This document shows positions 21,637 through 30,000 of a DNA stretch of 30,000 bases, in pieces (within the stretch, counting starts at the first letter, position 1; each line of letters opens with the position of its first letter). Position numbers and translations under genes: made by a program. Source of the stretch: Halisarca cf. caerulea (lineage: Eukaryota; Porifera; Demospongiae; Chondrillida; Halisarcidae); NCBI GenBank assembly GCA_963170055.1, contig CAUJGJ010000397.1, positions 13,150,228 through 13,180,227 of the forward strand. Reading direction: 5' to 3'. The notes below the pieces were generated by a model. The model had not been told where the DNA came from. It saw only the letters and a list, made by a program, of their open reading frames with translations, and did not search any database.

Positions 21637-22202
21637 AAGGGTTTATAAAAACCATTTAAAAATGGTAAAAGGATGTAGGATTGACACAGGATTGTGCAAA
21701 AGGCATTATCAAAAAGGATTCTCCAAAAACACTTGGAACAAGGGTAAGTTGCACAACCGGTACAGGGCTAGATGGGCAAAGGGCAAGACGGACATAGGGC
21801 TAGACGAGCATAGGGCTACACATGCATAAGGCTAAACGGGTATAGGGCTAGACAGAGTTTAGTTGGATTGAGTGCACACTGTGCAAATTCCTACATCCCG
21901 CAGCACCTGCATATATGCTGTAAAATGTGCTGCACGTGTGGGATGTAGGAATTTGCACAGTGTGCACTCAATCCAACTAAACTCTGTCTAGCCCTATACC
22001 CGTTTAGCCTTATGTATGTGTAGCCCTATGCTCGTCTAGCCCTATATCTGTCTTGCCCTTTGCCCATCTAGCCCTGTACCGGTTGTGCAACTTACCCTTG
22101 TTCCAAGTGTTTTTGGAGAATCCTTTTTGATAATGCCTTTTGCACAATCCTGTGTCAATCCTACATCCTTTTACCATTTTTAAATGGTTTTTATAAACCC
22201 TT
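21637..22202. repeat. 566-bp near-perfect palindrome (long foldback)
   Basis: Arms 21637-21899 and 21940-22202 (263 bases each, no net gap) are inverted copies. I find only a handful of mismatches (e.g. GACGGACAT against GACAGATAT, CATGCATA against CATACATA). The apex 21900-21939 contains GCAGCAC...GTGCTGC with six extra bases on one side. The outer ends are AAGGGTTTATAAAAACC / GGTTTTTATAAACCCTT. Each arm contains about six degenerate 16-bp repeats of AGGGCTAGACGNGCAT. Because the arms match, similar reading frames of about 60 codons occur on both strands; they are not evidence of a gene. No clear target duplication flanks it. Confidence 0.95.
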
Positions 22203-22910
22203 ATATAGTTTGATTTAATCTCATATATAAGTTGGACATGCATGCACCACACATTCAATACCATGCAATTTGAAATGTAATTGAGTTAGACATTGATGTT
22301 GCATAATAAATTAATGACACACTGCTTATAAATTACCATCATGATGATTGCATATCATTAATTAAGTCCTCAATGTGTTTCAGAAGCATCAGTTTAATAC
22401 TCTCCAAAAGGTTACAAGTCAGTGTAAACATATAATGCTGATTCATGCCAGAAAACTTCAATTACTGGCTGGATACAATATTATCAGGTACTATATATAT
22501 TACTGAATAATTTATAAAAAATTCAACAATAAGACATAAAAAATAATACGCAGAGTGTGAATACAAATAGTTTTTTTCTTAATATAGCCTAGCCTAAAGG
22601 CTAACACATTCTGCCATATTCAATACTGAGTGGAAAATGTACACTTGACACATTCAACACTACCTGATGAGAAAATCATCAACAAGGACCATAGATACTC
22701 TAACCTATGCAACCGTAGGTTAGAGCCGGTGTCCGGCTATTGTGCTGGATGGACTACAACCCACTCAGTGAACTGAAAACGGCTAGTGACTTACAAAGTT
22801 GCCGGCTGGAGTACCGGCTGAAAATTCAATTTGAAGTTCAATCGATTAAGGAAATTGACTTGAGACCAAACAAATAACTATGAATAAACCTGATGTGAAG
22901 ATATGTAATT
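22203..22910. other. AT-rich spacer with one hairpin
   Basis: No coding signal. A perfect 10-bp-arm hairpin CTCTAACCTA-TGCAACCG-TAGGTTAGAG lies at 22698-22725, followed by repeated CCGGCT/CCGGTG words at 22728-22822. Confidence 0.6.
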
Positions 22911-23540
22911 GGGGGCGAGCGTAAGCGAGCCCCCCCCTGATGGCTCAAGTACGGGGAGTCCGACGGCAGCCCGCCTACGCAGGGGCCGCACCTAAAACGC
23001 TGGATTTAGGCCACCCTTCATTTTCTTCTCCAGCCGACTGCTCCTCGGCCGAGAGACTAGCAAGCACGAGGCACTAACGCCAACGCCGGGGTGCAAGCGT
23101 TCTGCGTCCTAAAGCGAGAAAAGCCGAATGATCTTGACCGCCATGCGCGCAGGAGGGATCCAAAGTCGTGGCAATTCGACCGTATCGGCGCGCATTCGAA
23201 CGCCCCATGCACTGGAAAACCTACGTAAAAGAAGCGAAGTGTAAAGCCCGTCAACTCTATCGAAGCAGAATTTTAGTTTACGGTGGCCGAAAACTAGGGG
23301 TTGCAGATTTACCTTCGGGCAACGTCACCATCTTGCCGGCCATTTTGGAATGCGTTCGTTCTGGCTCAGTGTCGCGATTTAATGCCAATGTTCGTGGCAT
23401 GGCTATCACGGCTGGCCCTCGTTTCAGAAGCTATGTGCGTCGTCGTGATGCATGTGCATTTTTAGCCCCAGTTTCTGATTCTTTCTCGGCCAATTCGCCT
23501 TTGCCTAACCTTGCTGTGTCTATTCCTGAATAATGATGTC
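22911..23540. other. GC- and CpG-rich block of unknown nature
   Basis: It begins abruptly with GGGGGCGAGCGTAAGCGAGC followed by CCCCCC, an imperfect GC palindrome, and stays much richer in G+C and CpG than both flanks up to about 23530. It contains the 121-codon frame at 23168-23533. It shares the word CTAAAGCGAGAAAA with 21327-21340. A dispersed repeat, a CpG-rich first exon or transferred DNA are all possible. Confidence 0.6.
23168..23533 (+). CDS. Hypothetical 121-codon ORF in GC-rich block
   Basis: Starts MAIRPYRRAFERPMHWKTYV and ends in NLAVSIPE followed by TAA and then TGA. The N-terminal 60 residues are basic (many Arg/Lys); the rest is Ala/Ser/Val-rich. I recognise no domain, signal peptide or membrane segment. 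For AT-rich surroundings it is a long frame, but in GC-rich DNA stops are rarer, so length alone is weak evidence. No splice structure, poly(A) signal or upstream promoter motif settles it. It could be transposon-derived. Confidence 0.3.
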   Translation: MAIRPYRRAFERPMHWKTYVKEAKCKARQLYRSRILVYGGRKLGVADLPSGNVTILPAILECVRSGSVSRFNANVRGMAITAGPRFRSYVRRRDACAFLAPVSDSFSANSPLPNLAVSIPE

Positions 23541-25198
23541 ATTATCGTGTACTACAGTTGACCTCAAGCGATCCTAAACAAACCTTGCCTACCATGCTGC
23601 TGTGAGCTATATCAATCAAGCAACCATGCAATCAATCAATCAATTAGACCATGCATATGCACAATGGTATATAGAATAGAATTCAAATCAAAGCACTAAT
23701 CACTGTTACAATTACCATGCAGCTACATATATATACATTATGAATAGTTGGAAATCAGCTCAACAGCAATCTAGATGGGAAATTACTCTAATTAAGCATG
23801 CAGTCCACATGATTTTCTTCACTGAGGGACTGGGTTGACAAAATCTGCAGGATGCTAGCTGATAATATGCCTTGTTGATGTCACCACAGCTGTCCGAAGC
23901 AACGGTCGCCCCCCATGATGCATTTTGCATCTCACTAGTTACCGAGCGGTTTAGCGAGGTTAACTGTTTCCGTCGTATAGGGGAGTCTGATCGAGGAGCC
24001 CACGCACTTAATCGTATATTTTGGCCAATATGTCGATTCTTTGTGCGCAAGTTGCAAGTCGGTGATAAAGTAAATTGACAGTGAAGTGGCAGTAACAGAA
24101 GCGGGCAAACGTGTTCTATGTGATAAGGTAAACTTTATGTGCATTTCTCCGATGTCATTTATGCAATAAATGAAGTTAACATGACTGGAGGGGCCTGGGC
24201 TGGGTAAGCGGATAACACGCAGGCTATTCTCGAGAGTAATCGGATATGAATCGGTAAAGACTCTGGGCGTTTATACATACCTCGACAGGGAAGAAGTGAT
24301 TGATTGCGAAGCAGTCAGGATATGGCACATCTACATAGGTTCCGGTTCAAATCGAGCCTTAGGGAGGATTAGATCACGAACGGGCTAGCGGCGCGCTCCT
24401 CCTTTGTACGATCAATCCCCTAATGATACCATGGCTAGTGGGCGAATCAGTTGGCCTCCAGTATTGGACCGAAGTTGGCAGCCTCTAGAGTGTTTCGTAG
24501 CTTTCATTTTCCCACCCACCCATCCTCTAGATGTCTCTTCTCTCCACTGTTCATAGACAGTGTGATCAGGCCAGGACTGGGGTAATTCTTTGTGAATCCT
24601 TAATGCTCTGTTACTCAAAAGCATTAGTTGAACCCCCCAAGTGCGAAAAAGGGACTAATGGATAGTGGCTAATTGAGATTAATTAAACAATATTCTAATT
24701 AGGGTAATAGCTTCCCTTCAATGAATAATTAACTCCTGTAAATGACAAAAAATTACTAATAAGTTTCAATCGAGGCAATATTGCTGGTCAGCAATAATTA
24801 ATTAGGCGACTTTTACAGCTAAGACCCTACCCAGTCCTGTCACAGTGCCCCCTACCAAAGGCAACCTCCTATATGGGTGGTATGTTTCTTACCCTCGGCC
24901 TAATTATACATATGGTATGCATTCAGTGTTGCACGCTAATATCAACGGATGTAAAGTGGCCAGCAGCTGGTAGCTATTTTGATTAAAGGAAATGTTAACT
25001 GAGTATTAAACAAAACGCGCCCAAAGTCACTTACGTTTCGGTCCCTGACAGTCCCATCTTGACCGATACGAAAAATTTAACAATCTTCATTATTATTGCA
25101 CAATAATGTTTAAAACTTCTATACAGCGATTTTCAAGTTTCTTCCGCTAAATAGTAGGATTCACAATTTTGTTGTTCGGGTGATCGAATTGAGTAGCC
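23541..25198. other. Gene-poor spacer
   Basis: Contains an ATCA-type short repeat near 23613-23646 and a CpG-containing patch at 23890-24060 without a recognisable product. GGTTCAAATCGAGCC at 24342-24356 looks like a tRNA B-box but has no tRNA around it. An AATAAA occurs at 24167 with no attached gene. Open frames of about 60-70 codons on both strands here match nothing I recognise. Confidence 0.55.
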
Positions 25199-25248
25199 AT
25201 TGTGTCAGCCATTGTGTCGGACATCTTTAGGGGCACCTTTTTTGCCAC

Positions 25249-25270
25249 TGCGCATGCGCAAGGACACGTG
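25249..25270. promoter_or_regulatory. NRF1-type palindrome plus E-box, candidate promoter element
   Basis: TGCGCATGCGCA (25249-25260) is the palindromic core of the NRF1 binding consensus, and CACGTG (25265-25270) is a canonical E-box five bases away. They sit in a locally CpG-bearing stretch within otherwise AT-rich DNA, after two GCCATTGTGTC repeats (25196-25218). Such motifs are typical of TATA-less animal promoters. No exon is identified beside it; the nearest supported gene starts 3 kb to the right. Confidence 0.5.
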
Positions 25271-25398
25271 TAGATTATATGGCGCTATCTCCAAGACTGC
25301 TCTGTTTGCTTTCTTTGTTGTTTTGACGAATTCTATAGGACGTCTTCTTTCTCTGACAACTTTGTTCGGGGACAAGCTATAGAAATGACAATATAAAG

Positions 25399-25730
25399 GA
25401 ATTACGTGCTGCTGGCAAATTTTACCGATAAACTGGTGGCCCGTTTTGCCGCGGCTCGGAGTCGAACATCAGGGGTTTGCATATGGTTTCGTAACAAGTG
25501 ATTTAGCGAGAAGAAGTAAGAAAATTGAAATGTGAATTGTCATAAAAAGGTATTGCTTGACAAATTACAGTTCAATATCGTCCGTGTGTTGCGCACTTTT
25601 GTTCTTGTGTTCCACTGTTCTTGGCGGAACACTTGATTTGACTAACTACTGTTCATGTGCACCACTTTGCACCATCATGTGATAAAATTATACATATTTG
25701 ATTGACATAATCTGCAATGTGTGATTATAT
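25399..25730. other. Spacer, nothing recognised
   Basis: No repeat, motif or coding signal beyond short open frames. Confidence 0.5.
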
Positions 25731-25731
25731 C

Positions 25732-25797
25732 TGATATGATAGAGACTAATTTGCTATGTTGACTTATGATATAATATAACTTTCAAACAAATTCTAT
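25732..25797 (+). repeat. Dispersed repeat, copy 1
   Basis: TGATATGATAGAGACTAATT...ATGTTGACTTATGATATAAT... is an imperfect copy of the stretch at 29076-29143 (GTGATATGATAGAGACTCGA...ACGTTGACTTGCTTATAATA...), in the same orientation. Confidence 0.7.
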
Positions 25798-25949
25798 AAC
25801 GTAACAGATCCATTGTACAAAATCAATGCACAGAATGTTTCAGCCATGTAGGCCATCATCTGCTGCATGAAATGTTTTATACAGCTGACAAAGGCCTGTG
25901 TGGCCGAAATGTTGTGTGTGTTGATTTTGTACAAATAATCTGTTACGTT
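25798..25949. mobile_element. About 150-bp foldback element
   Basis: Arms 25798-25854 and about 25893-25949 are inverted copies. The left arm reads AACGTAACAGATCCATTGTA CAAAATCAAT...GCCATGTAGGCC. The right arm, reversed, reads AACGTAACAGATTATTTGTA CAAAATCAAC...GCCACACAGGCC. The AAGGCCTGTGTGGCCGAAATG centre is a type of palindrome often seen in animal repeats. The arms are diverged, so this is an old MITE-like copy. Confidence 0.75.
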
Positions 25950-28120
25950 CCTGATCGAATGTAAACTGACACTTCACATTTCATATAACATCCTGATATA
26001 TACATGCAGCTCATTTTCGCTGGTATCGCCGGTATGCCGTTTTCTAAAATTGTACATGCAATACAGCAAGGAAAACATTTAATTGAGTACATAATGTATT
26101 CACCTTGACTATTGTTTGTCGAAGTCTAAGTCTGAGAGATGTATGTAGTACATGTATGGAACATGCACTGCTATGCCAAATATTATTATAATGTGACATC
26201 AGTGGACTTTCAAACTGATATAGCAAATGAGTATATACCGTATATGCTCTAATTTTTTTTCATTCCAATTATTTGTCATGGGCTCCAAAAGGGATGAAAA
26301 GTATTCTAATTGATGACCAAATAGCATGTGTTTTAATCCTACGTATGTCAGAGACCCTAATTATTCGTCACGCAGGCTGGCCACCTTCTTTCTGCCATTT
26401 GTTGTGCCATTGATATACCGTACTGGAGAAACCGCTGTTCCTTTGTCATTTTTATTTTGTTCGAGTAATTGTCGAATCATGGAAGAAGATTAATTGTATA
26501 CGTGGTATCCTCAAACGGGTGCAACAGTTCTCAAGCTAGAAACGGCCATTTTTCGATGGTTCTATATAATTCGCCGTTGTTGATTCTAAATATTTGTCCC
26601 CCCCATTCCAATTATTTGCCACCTTTCAGAAACCTTGCAATTCCATTCTAAATGATGTTTTTTCCTGACAATTGCTCTGACGATAAATTAGAACATATAT
26701 GGTATATGCACATTTATGTATATTTGTTAGATTCTGATTTCAACTGGATTATACCATGTGAAATGTGTCTGAAGACAGCCCTTTGCAGAAACCATGGATT
26801 TCATCGCAATCAAACAAATCTATCCTGTAACCCAAAATTTGAACCTATTGTATACACAGCAGCCTGTGTCACAATTGTACTCCAACCACCTGAATATGTC
26901 AAATCCACAAATCTAAGTGCACTTACGTACAAATCATCTAAAACACAATGTCATGCAGATTGGCTACACATCGCAGAAAAAAATTTCATGTACGTATGAG
27001 CAGTAAGTGACATTGTGTGATGTATGTTCAATCAATATGAAGTTCATGGATTCAAAAGAAATTTTAAAGACTTCTTGAAAAAAAAACTGCTTGTTCAAAT
27101 AGAACCAAATGATAAACCATAGAAACTCTATGGTTACATAGTATAGAGTGTCTATGGATAAACCAAAAATGTTTGCAACTTTGTTTCTATCACTCATGCT
27201 GCATTGCAGTTGTGTGGTGGTACATGAATTACAATATTATTGGTTCAGAATTAATCAAGGTCCACGAATGCATATGTCCAGGTAAATTGACAATTATAGT
27301 ATTATGTTGAGGAAGCATAATTATAATACTTCTAGCGCCATGGACTACAACTTGGTTTCTTGTGCAGATTATGTGCAGTGGTACATGTAACATGCATTGC
27401 TCAGTGCTATTGTCAATTTGAATGTTCAAGCAGGCCAAATTGAACCAAGCATTGCAATTCAATTGAATCATATACAATGAAAAGTGACCATTTATTTTGC
27501 AAATTTGATGCAGTGTCACCAGAAGAAATAAAAACTCAACAGATTTGAATCAATCACTGATGCATGACTCAACCAAATTGAATGTCAAATGTCACAAATT
27601 ACAAACGTTACACAGTCGTACAGCCTTGTTCACGAGTACTGATACTGTAGTCTACACACTGTGTCTTGCAAGCATGTGGCAAATGAGTAAACAACAAAAC
27701 TGCTAACTTTGCATCTACATGGCCATTGTAATACCATTGCACTCAATCTAGCATTACAACTCAAAGCATGAGTACACACATCAGTTTTGAATTCATAAGC
27801 AGCATGCAGTCAAAATGGAATTGAACACAATTCAATTTCTATTTCAAAATTCAATTTTCGTTTTAGCAATCGCGAGGTTCTGAACTTCGTTCACAACTAG
27901 TCCTAGCCTTGCATATACAGTATATGGTACTCAGTAACTCTCTTGGTACTCGAGGTCGAGCAGTAGGGATAAGGGAAACCCCCTTTGGGTAGTCATTGTG
28001 CAATACTCTGTTCGAGTTACGACACATCATTGTCAGGACAGACTGTAATGTGAATGTTCCGTAAAGCGCAGTTTCCAGACAGACCCCACACTGCTGCTGA
28101 TCGAATCGTCATCTCCTTGC
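25950..28120. other. AT-rich intergenic region
   Basis: No supported gene. It holds a hairpin CCATAGAAACTCTAT/ATAGAGTGTCTATGG at 27117-27157 bracketed by direct repeats GATAAACC (27111, 27156). The words CATTCCAATTATTTG (26261, 26604) and AATTATTCGTC (26359, 28219) recur. A 115-codon AT-rich frame at 26652-26999 has no recognisable domain and is not called. Confidence 0.55.
27111..27163. repeat. Hairpin with flanking 8-bp direct repeat
   Basis: The stem CCATAGA.ACTCTAT pairs with ATAGAGT.TCTATGG, and GATAAACC stands on both sides, overlapping the stem by two bases. It may be a tiny foldback insertion or chance. Confidence 0.55.
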
Positions 28121-28294
28121 TTTCCGCGCCATTTCCTATAATTCTTGTATGTGAATGAGGGTTTCCGAGAAATTAACGCGAATTTTTATTAATATTTGAG
28201 TATCTATGGCCCGGTGTTAATTATTCGTCGGGACTGAAGAAGGAGTTGTTCTGATTAGTGAAGTGCTATTGTTTGGCCTGAAGAGAAGAGATCG
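28121..28294 (+). promoter_or_regulatory. Putative 5' UTR and proximal promoter of the second gene
   Basis: TTTCCGCGCC at 28121-28130 matches an E2F-type site, and CCATTT follows. The stretch up to the ATG has modest CpG content and no TATA box at a convincing spacing. Assigned by position only. Confidence 0.35.
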
Positions 28295-28417
28295 ATGTCG
28301 CAGATTCTCGATACAGTTGTAGAACAGATTCAAGTTGTTGTTACTGAGGAACAAAATGGAGTTAAGACCGCGGATCCACTGGCCACTTTCTTTTTATTCA
28401 GCCTTACCAGGAACCAG
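28295..28417 (+). CDS. First coding exon of an unidentified gene
   Basis: Reads MSQILDTVVEQIQVVVTEEQ, then NGVKTADPLATFFLFSLTRNQ, up to the donor CAG|GTGACG in phase 0. The composition (amphipathic Val/Ile/Gln/Glu start, conserved-looking FFLFSL) looks like real protein, and the exon follows a promoter-like stretch. The purine context before ATG (AGAGATCGATG) is acceptable. I do not recognise the family. Read-through without splicing stops at 28502-28504 after 69 codons. Confidence 0.6.
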
Positions 28418-28615
28418 GTGACGTACGTTGTGGGCATATACCAAGCTCTGTACCATGGCAACCCTGTGTCCAAGGCCTCTTTTTGTGTCATTATTGTTCC
28501 ATAATTTGAATAACATGTGAAGAACATTTCATGCTCAGATGGTACTAGACTACAGACCAGTGGCAGTGGGTGCACAAGGCTCCCGTCTTCCTAGCAGTCA
28601 TACGTCACCAGTGAC

Positions 28616-28689
28616 TTAGTTGGCGTAGCCAGTCCCTTTTCCCGCATATTTCCGTTCACACAGAAAGCGGGACTGGCTACGCCGGACTA
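28616..28689. mobile_element. 74-bp miniature foldback element with perfect 8-bp target duplication
   Basis: Termini TTAGTTGGCGTAGCCAGTCCC and GGGACTGGCTACGCCGGACTA are inverted repeats. The exact direct repeat CCAGTGAC flanks them at 28608-28615 and 28690-28697. The termini resemble those of the 18894 element (core GCGTAGCCAG). The 8-bp duplication fits a hAT-like transposase acting in trans; no transposase is in this window. Confidence 0.8.
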
Positions 28690-28753
28690 CCAGTGACTAG
28701 TGGTGATTGCTTCTTATAGGGCTTCTGTTGGTTGATTGATTGATTGGTTGTGT

Positions 28754-28754
<1 letters not shown>

Positions 28755-28829
<75 letters not shown>
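28755..28829 (+). repeat. (TG)n microsatellite
   Basis: About 75 bp of TG, followed to 28865 by TGCATG alternation and preceded by a TTGATTGATTGATTGG short repeat. It lies in the first intron of the second gene, again as (UG)n in the sense transcript. Confidence 0.92.
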
Positions 28830-28832
<3 letters not shown>

Positions 28833-29075
28833 CATGTGTGTGTGCATGCATGTGTGTGCGTGCACTTTTTGTGTGTATTTCTTTTTATTTGTGTATCCAT
28901 GTGCCTGCTGTGCTTGTTCTTGCTTGTGGGCACATGTATGCATATCTGTGACGTACATAGAAGCTCTTACATTGTTCTGTTTGCTACAAGCCAGTAAGAG
29001 GGTTAACTGCCCCTTCTCATGACTGCACGAGAACAAATTCATACCATTTTTTACAACAGCAAACACTTTTATAGT

Positions 29076-29143
29076 GATATGATAGAGACTCGATCACTGC
29101 CACGTTGACTTGCTTATAATATTATATAACTTTTGAAAGGATT
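29076..29143 (+). repeat. Dispersed repeat, copy 2
   Basis: Imperfect partner of 25732-25797; shares TGATATGATAGAGACT, GTTGACTT and ATATAACTTT in the same order. Confidence 0.7.
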
Positions 29144-29429
29144 CTCAAGTAGCAAACTTTCTGTACATTGCTTCGTACTGATCAGTGCTATACGTGAGAA
29201 TCTGAAATTTATATTATAAAAAAATTAAATTGGCTTTCATGAATTTTTACAGAATTTTTTACTTTTATTGTGATAGTATTTGATGAAATATTGCAGGGAA
29301 ATATTGGCTATTACTGTCTTATTCAACAGTTTCTATCTGCATGTGTTCACTTCTATCATAGAACATTGTTTTATGAGACAAACTGTTTAGTTTGTGTCCA
29401 GTACAAGTGTATTAGTATGTCTGCATCAC

Positions 29430-29614
29430 CATGTTTCTTACCTCACCTCATGTTTCTCACTTCACCTCATGTTTCTTATCTCATACACCTTATGTTTCTC
29501 ACCTCACCTCATGTTTCTCATATCACCTCATGTTTCTTACCTCATCTCATGTTTCTCACCTCACCTCATGTTACTCACCAGTGACCTTACCTCATGTTTC
29601 TTACCTCACCTCAT
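29430..29614 (+). repeat. Minisatellite of about 19 bp, (CTCACCTCATGTTTCT...)n
   Basis: Nine to ten imperfect copies of CACCTCATGTTTCTTAC/CTCACCTCATGTTTCTCA. Units include TTATCTCATACACC and GTTACTCACCAGTGACC variants. It is pyrimidine-rich on the sense strand, just upstream of the probable exon 2. Frames through it stay open only because of the repeat. Confidence 0.85.
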
Positions 29615-29722
29615 GAATTATCTTGTGAGTTCTTGCATATTCACCCCGACCCCCATGCTACAGCAAACGCTATGTGTAATTGTGTGCATGTGTATGTACA
29701 TGCCCATGTGTTGTCAATGTAG

Positions 29723-29799
29723 GATTCCAGCTATCTATTGGCCGACTACAAAGCCATCCTCTCTGCCGTGATTGATGGAATGAATAAGGATGAAATGAA
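29723..29799 (+). CDS. Probable second exon of the unidentified gene
   Basis: After TGTCAATGTAG it reads DSSYLLADYKAILSAVIDGM then NKDEMK, in phase 0 with the first exon, up to AA|GTGAGT. Only this frame is open, and the translation looks like an ordinary helical protein. If not spliced, TGA follows directly after MNKDEMK. Joining AA to the next obvious acceptor (29942) creates a stop, so the exon's 3' end or the next exon is unresolved. Confidence 0.5.
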
Positions 29800-29828
29800 G
29801 TGAGTCTTCAGAGGTGCTACAAATTGTC

Positions 29829-30000
29829 TTCTGTTGAAATGTACCTTCAAAATTGTGCTAAAAGATCACAAAGAACTCGTTAACTTTATGGTTAAAAGTA
29901 CATTATAATAATTATTAATTGTACATCTTGTCTTCCTGTAACAGTTGAAATGTGCCTTCAAAATTGTGCTAAAGATCACGAAGGACTCCTTGACTTTGTT
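29829..30000 (+). repeat. Tandem duplication of a segment of about 60 bp at the window edge
   Basis: GTTGAAATGTACCTTCAAAA TTGTGCTAAAAGATCACAAA GAACTC... (29836-) and GTTGAAATGTGCCTTCAAAA TTGTGCTAAAGATCACGAAG GACTCC... (29943-30000) are about 85% identical, 107 bp apart. Only the second is preceded by an acceptor (TCTTCCTGTAACAG). The first has one extra A. It could be an exon plus a decayed duplicate. Confidence 0.75.

Larger units (their letters stand above)
28418..29722 (+). other. First intron of the unidentified gene
   Basis: About 1.3 kb from GTGACG to TGTCAATGTAG. It holds a MITE-like element, a (TG)n tract, a dispersed repeat and a minisatellite. A GCAG|GGAAAT acceptor at 29296 could open another exon, but the frame beyond it soon becomes the minisatellite. 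Confidence 0.5.

Noticed and set aside
21584..22264. Two similar ORFs (81 and 84 codons) on opposite strands as a divergent gene pair
   Set aside because: They are the same arm of the 566-bp palindrome; the shared part has no independent coding evidence and includes low-complexity 16-bp repeats.
23760..24050. 96-codon minus-strand ORF
   Set aside because: Overlaps an equally long plus-strand frame in a CpG-containing patch; neither resembles a known family.
24300..24360. tRNA gene or tRNA-derived SINE suggested by GGTTCAAATCGAGCC
   Set aside because: No A-box at the right distance, no cloverleaf stems and no acceptor pairing could be found.
26652..26999. 115-codon ORF with several cysteines
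   Set aside because: AT-rich, no recognisable domain, no splice or promoter context; compatible with chance.
29270..29616. Exon continuing from GCAG|GGAAATATTGG into the 29430 minisatellite
   Set aside because: The translation turns into a repeated Pro/His/Leu/Ser pattern dictated by the minisatellite, and the downstream 29723 exon fits the first exon better.

Overview
The window is animal nuclear DNA: an intron-rich gene on the + strand whose spliced product matches the C-terminal part of importin subunit beta-1, surrounded by micro-, mini- and macro-satellites and small foldback elements. There are no prokaryotic operon features. The importin exons are animal-like. The compact gene, AT-rich intergenic DNA and abundant tiny foldback elements ending in 'TAGTCTCGCGTAGCCAG'-type sequence would fit an early-branching animal such as a sponge, but the species is a guess.

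Layout. (1) 1-4054: the last nine recognisable exons of an importin-beta1 (KPNB1) orthologue, about 357 codons. Its introns carry long (GT)n or (CA)n tracts, a G-rich 73-bp minisatellite and a foldback. (2) 4055-4886: AT-rich 3' flank with GT and AT microsatellites. (3) 4887-17175: one uninterrupted satellite array of about 101 tandem copies of a 122-bp monomer. It has higher-order structure (8- and 9-mer blocks of 975 and 1097 bp, a 2.9-kb stretch repeated at a 3657-bp offset) and older-looking, more varied monomers at the left edge. (4) 17175-18733: a second array, about 173 copies of a 9-bp unit, joined directly to the first in mid-monomer. (5) 18734-28290: gene-poor DNA with a 53-bp foldback flanked by an 8-bp near-duplication, a decayed non-LTR retrotransposon fragment, a 566-bp near-perfect palindrome, a GC-rich block with an unrecognised 121-codon ORF, an NRF1-type/E-box candidate promoter element and further foldbacks. 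(6) 28295-30000: the apparent 5' end of a second + strand gene that I cannot identify (41-codon first exon, probable second exon). It has another 8-bp-TSD foldback and a short minisatellite in its first intron, and a roughly 60-bp duplicated segment at the window edge.

Only two genes are supported, both on + and both running off the window. They show no evident functional link. Most other long open frames are by-products of repeats. The strongest points for follow-up are the organisation of the 122-bp satellite and its junction with the 9-bp array, the 566-bp palindrome as a possible double-stranded RNA source, the habit of importin introns starting in GT microsatellite, and the two miniature elements that share termini and 8-bp target duplications.
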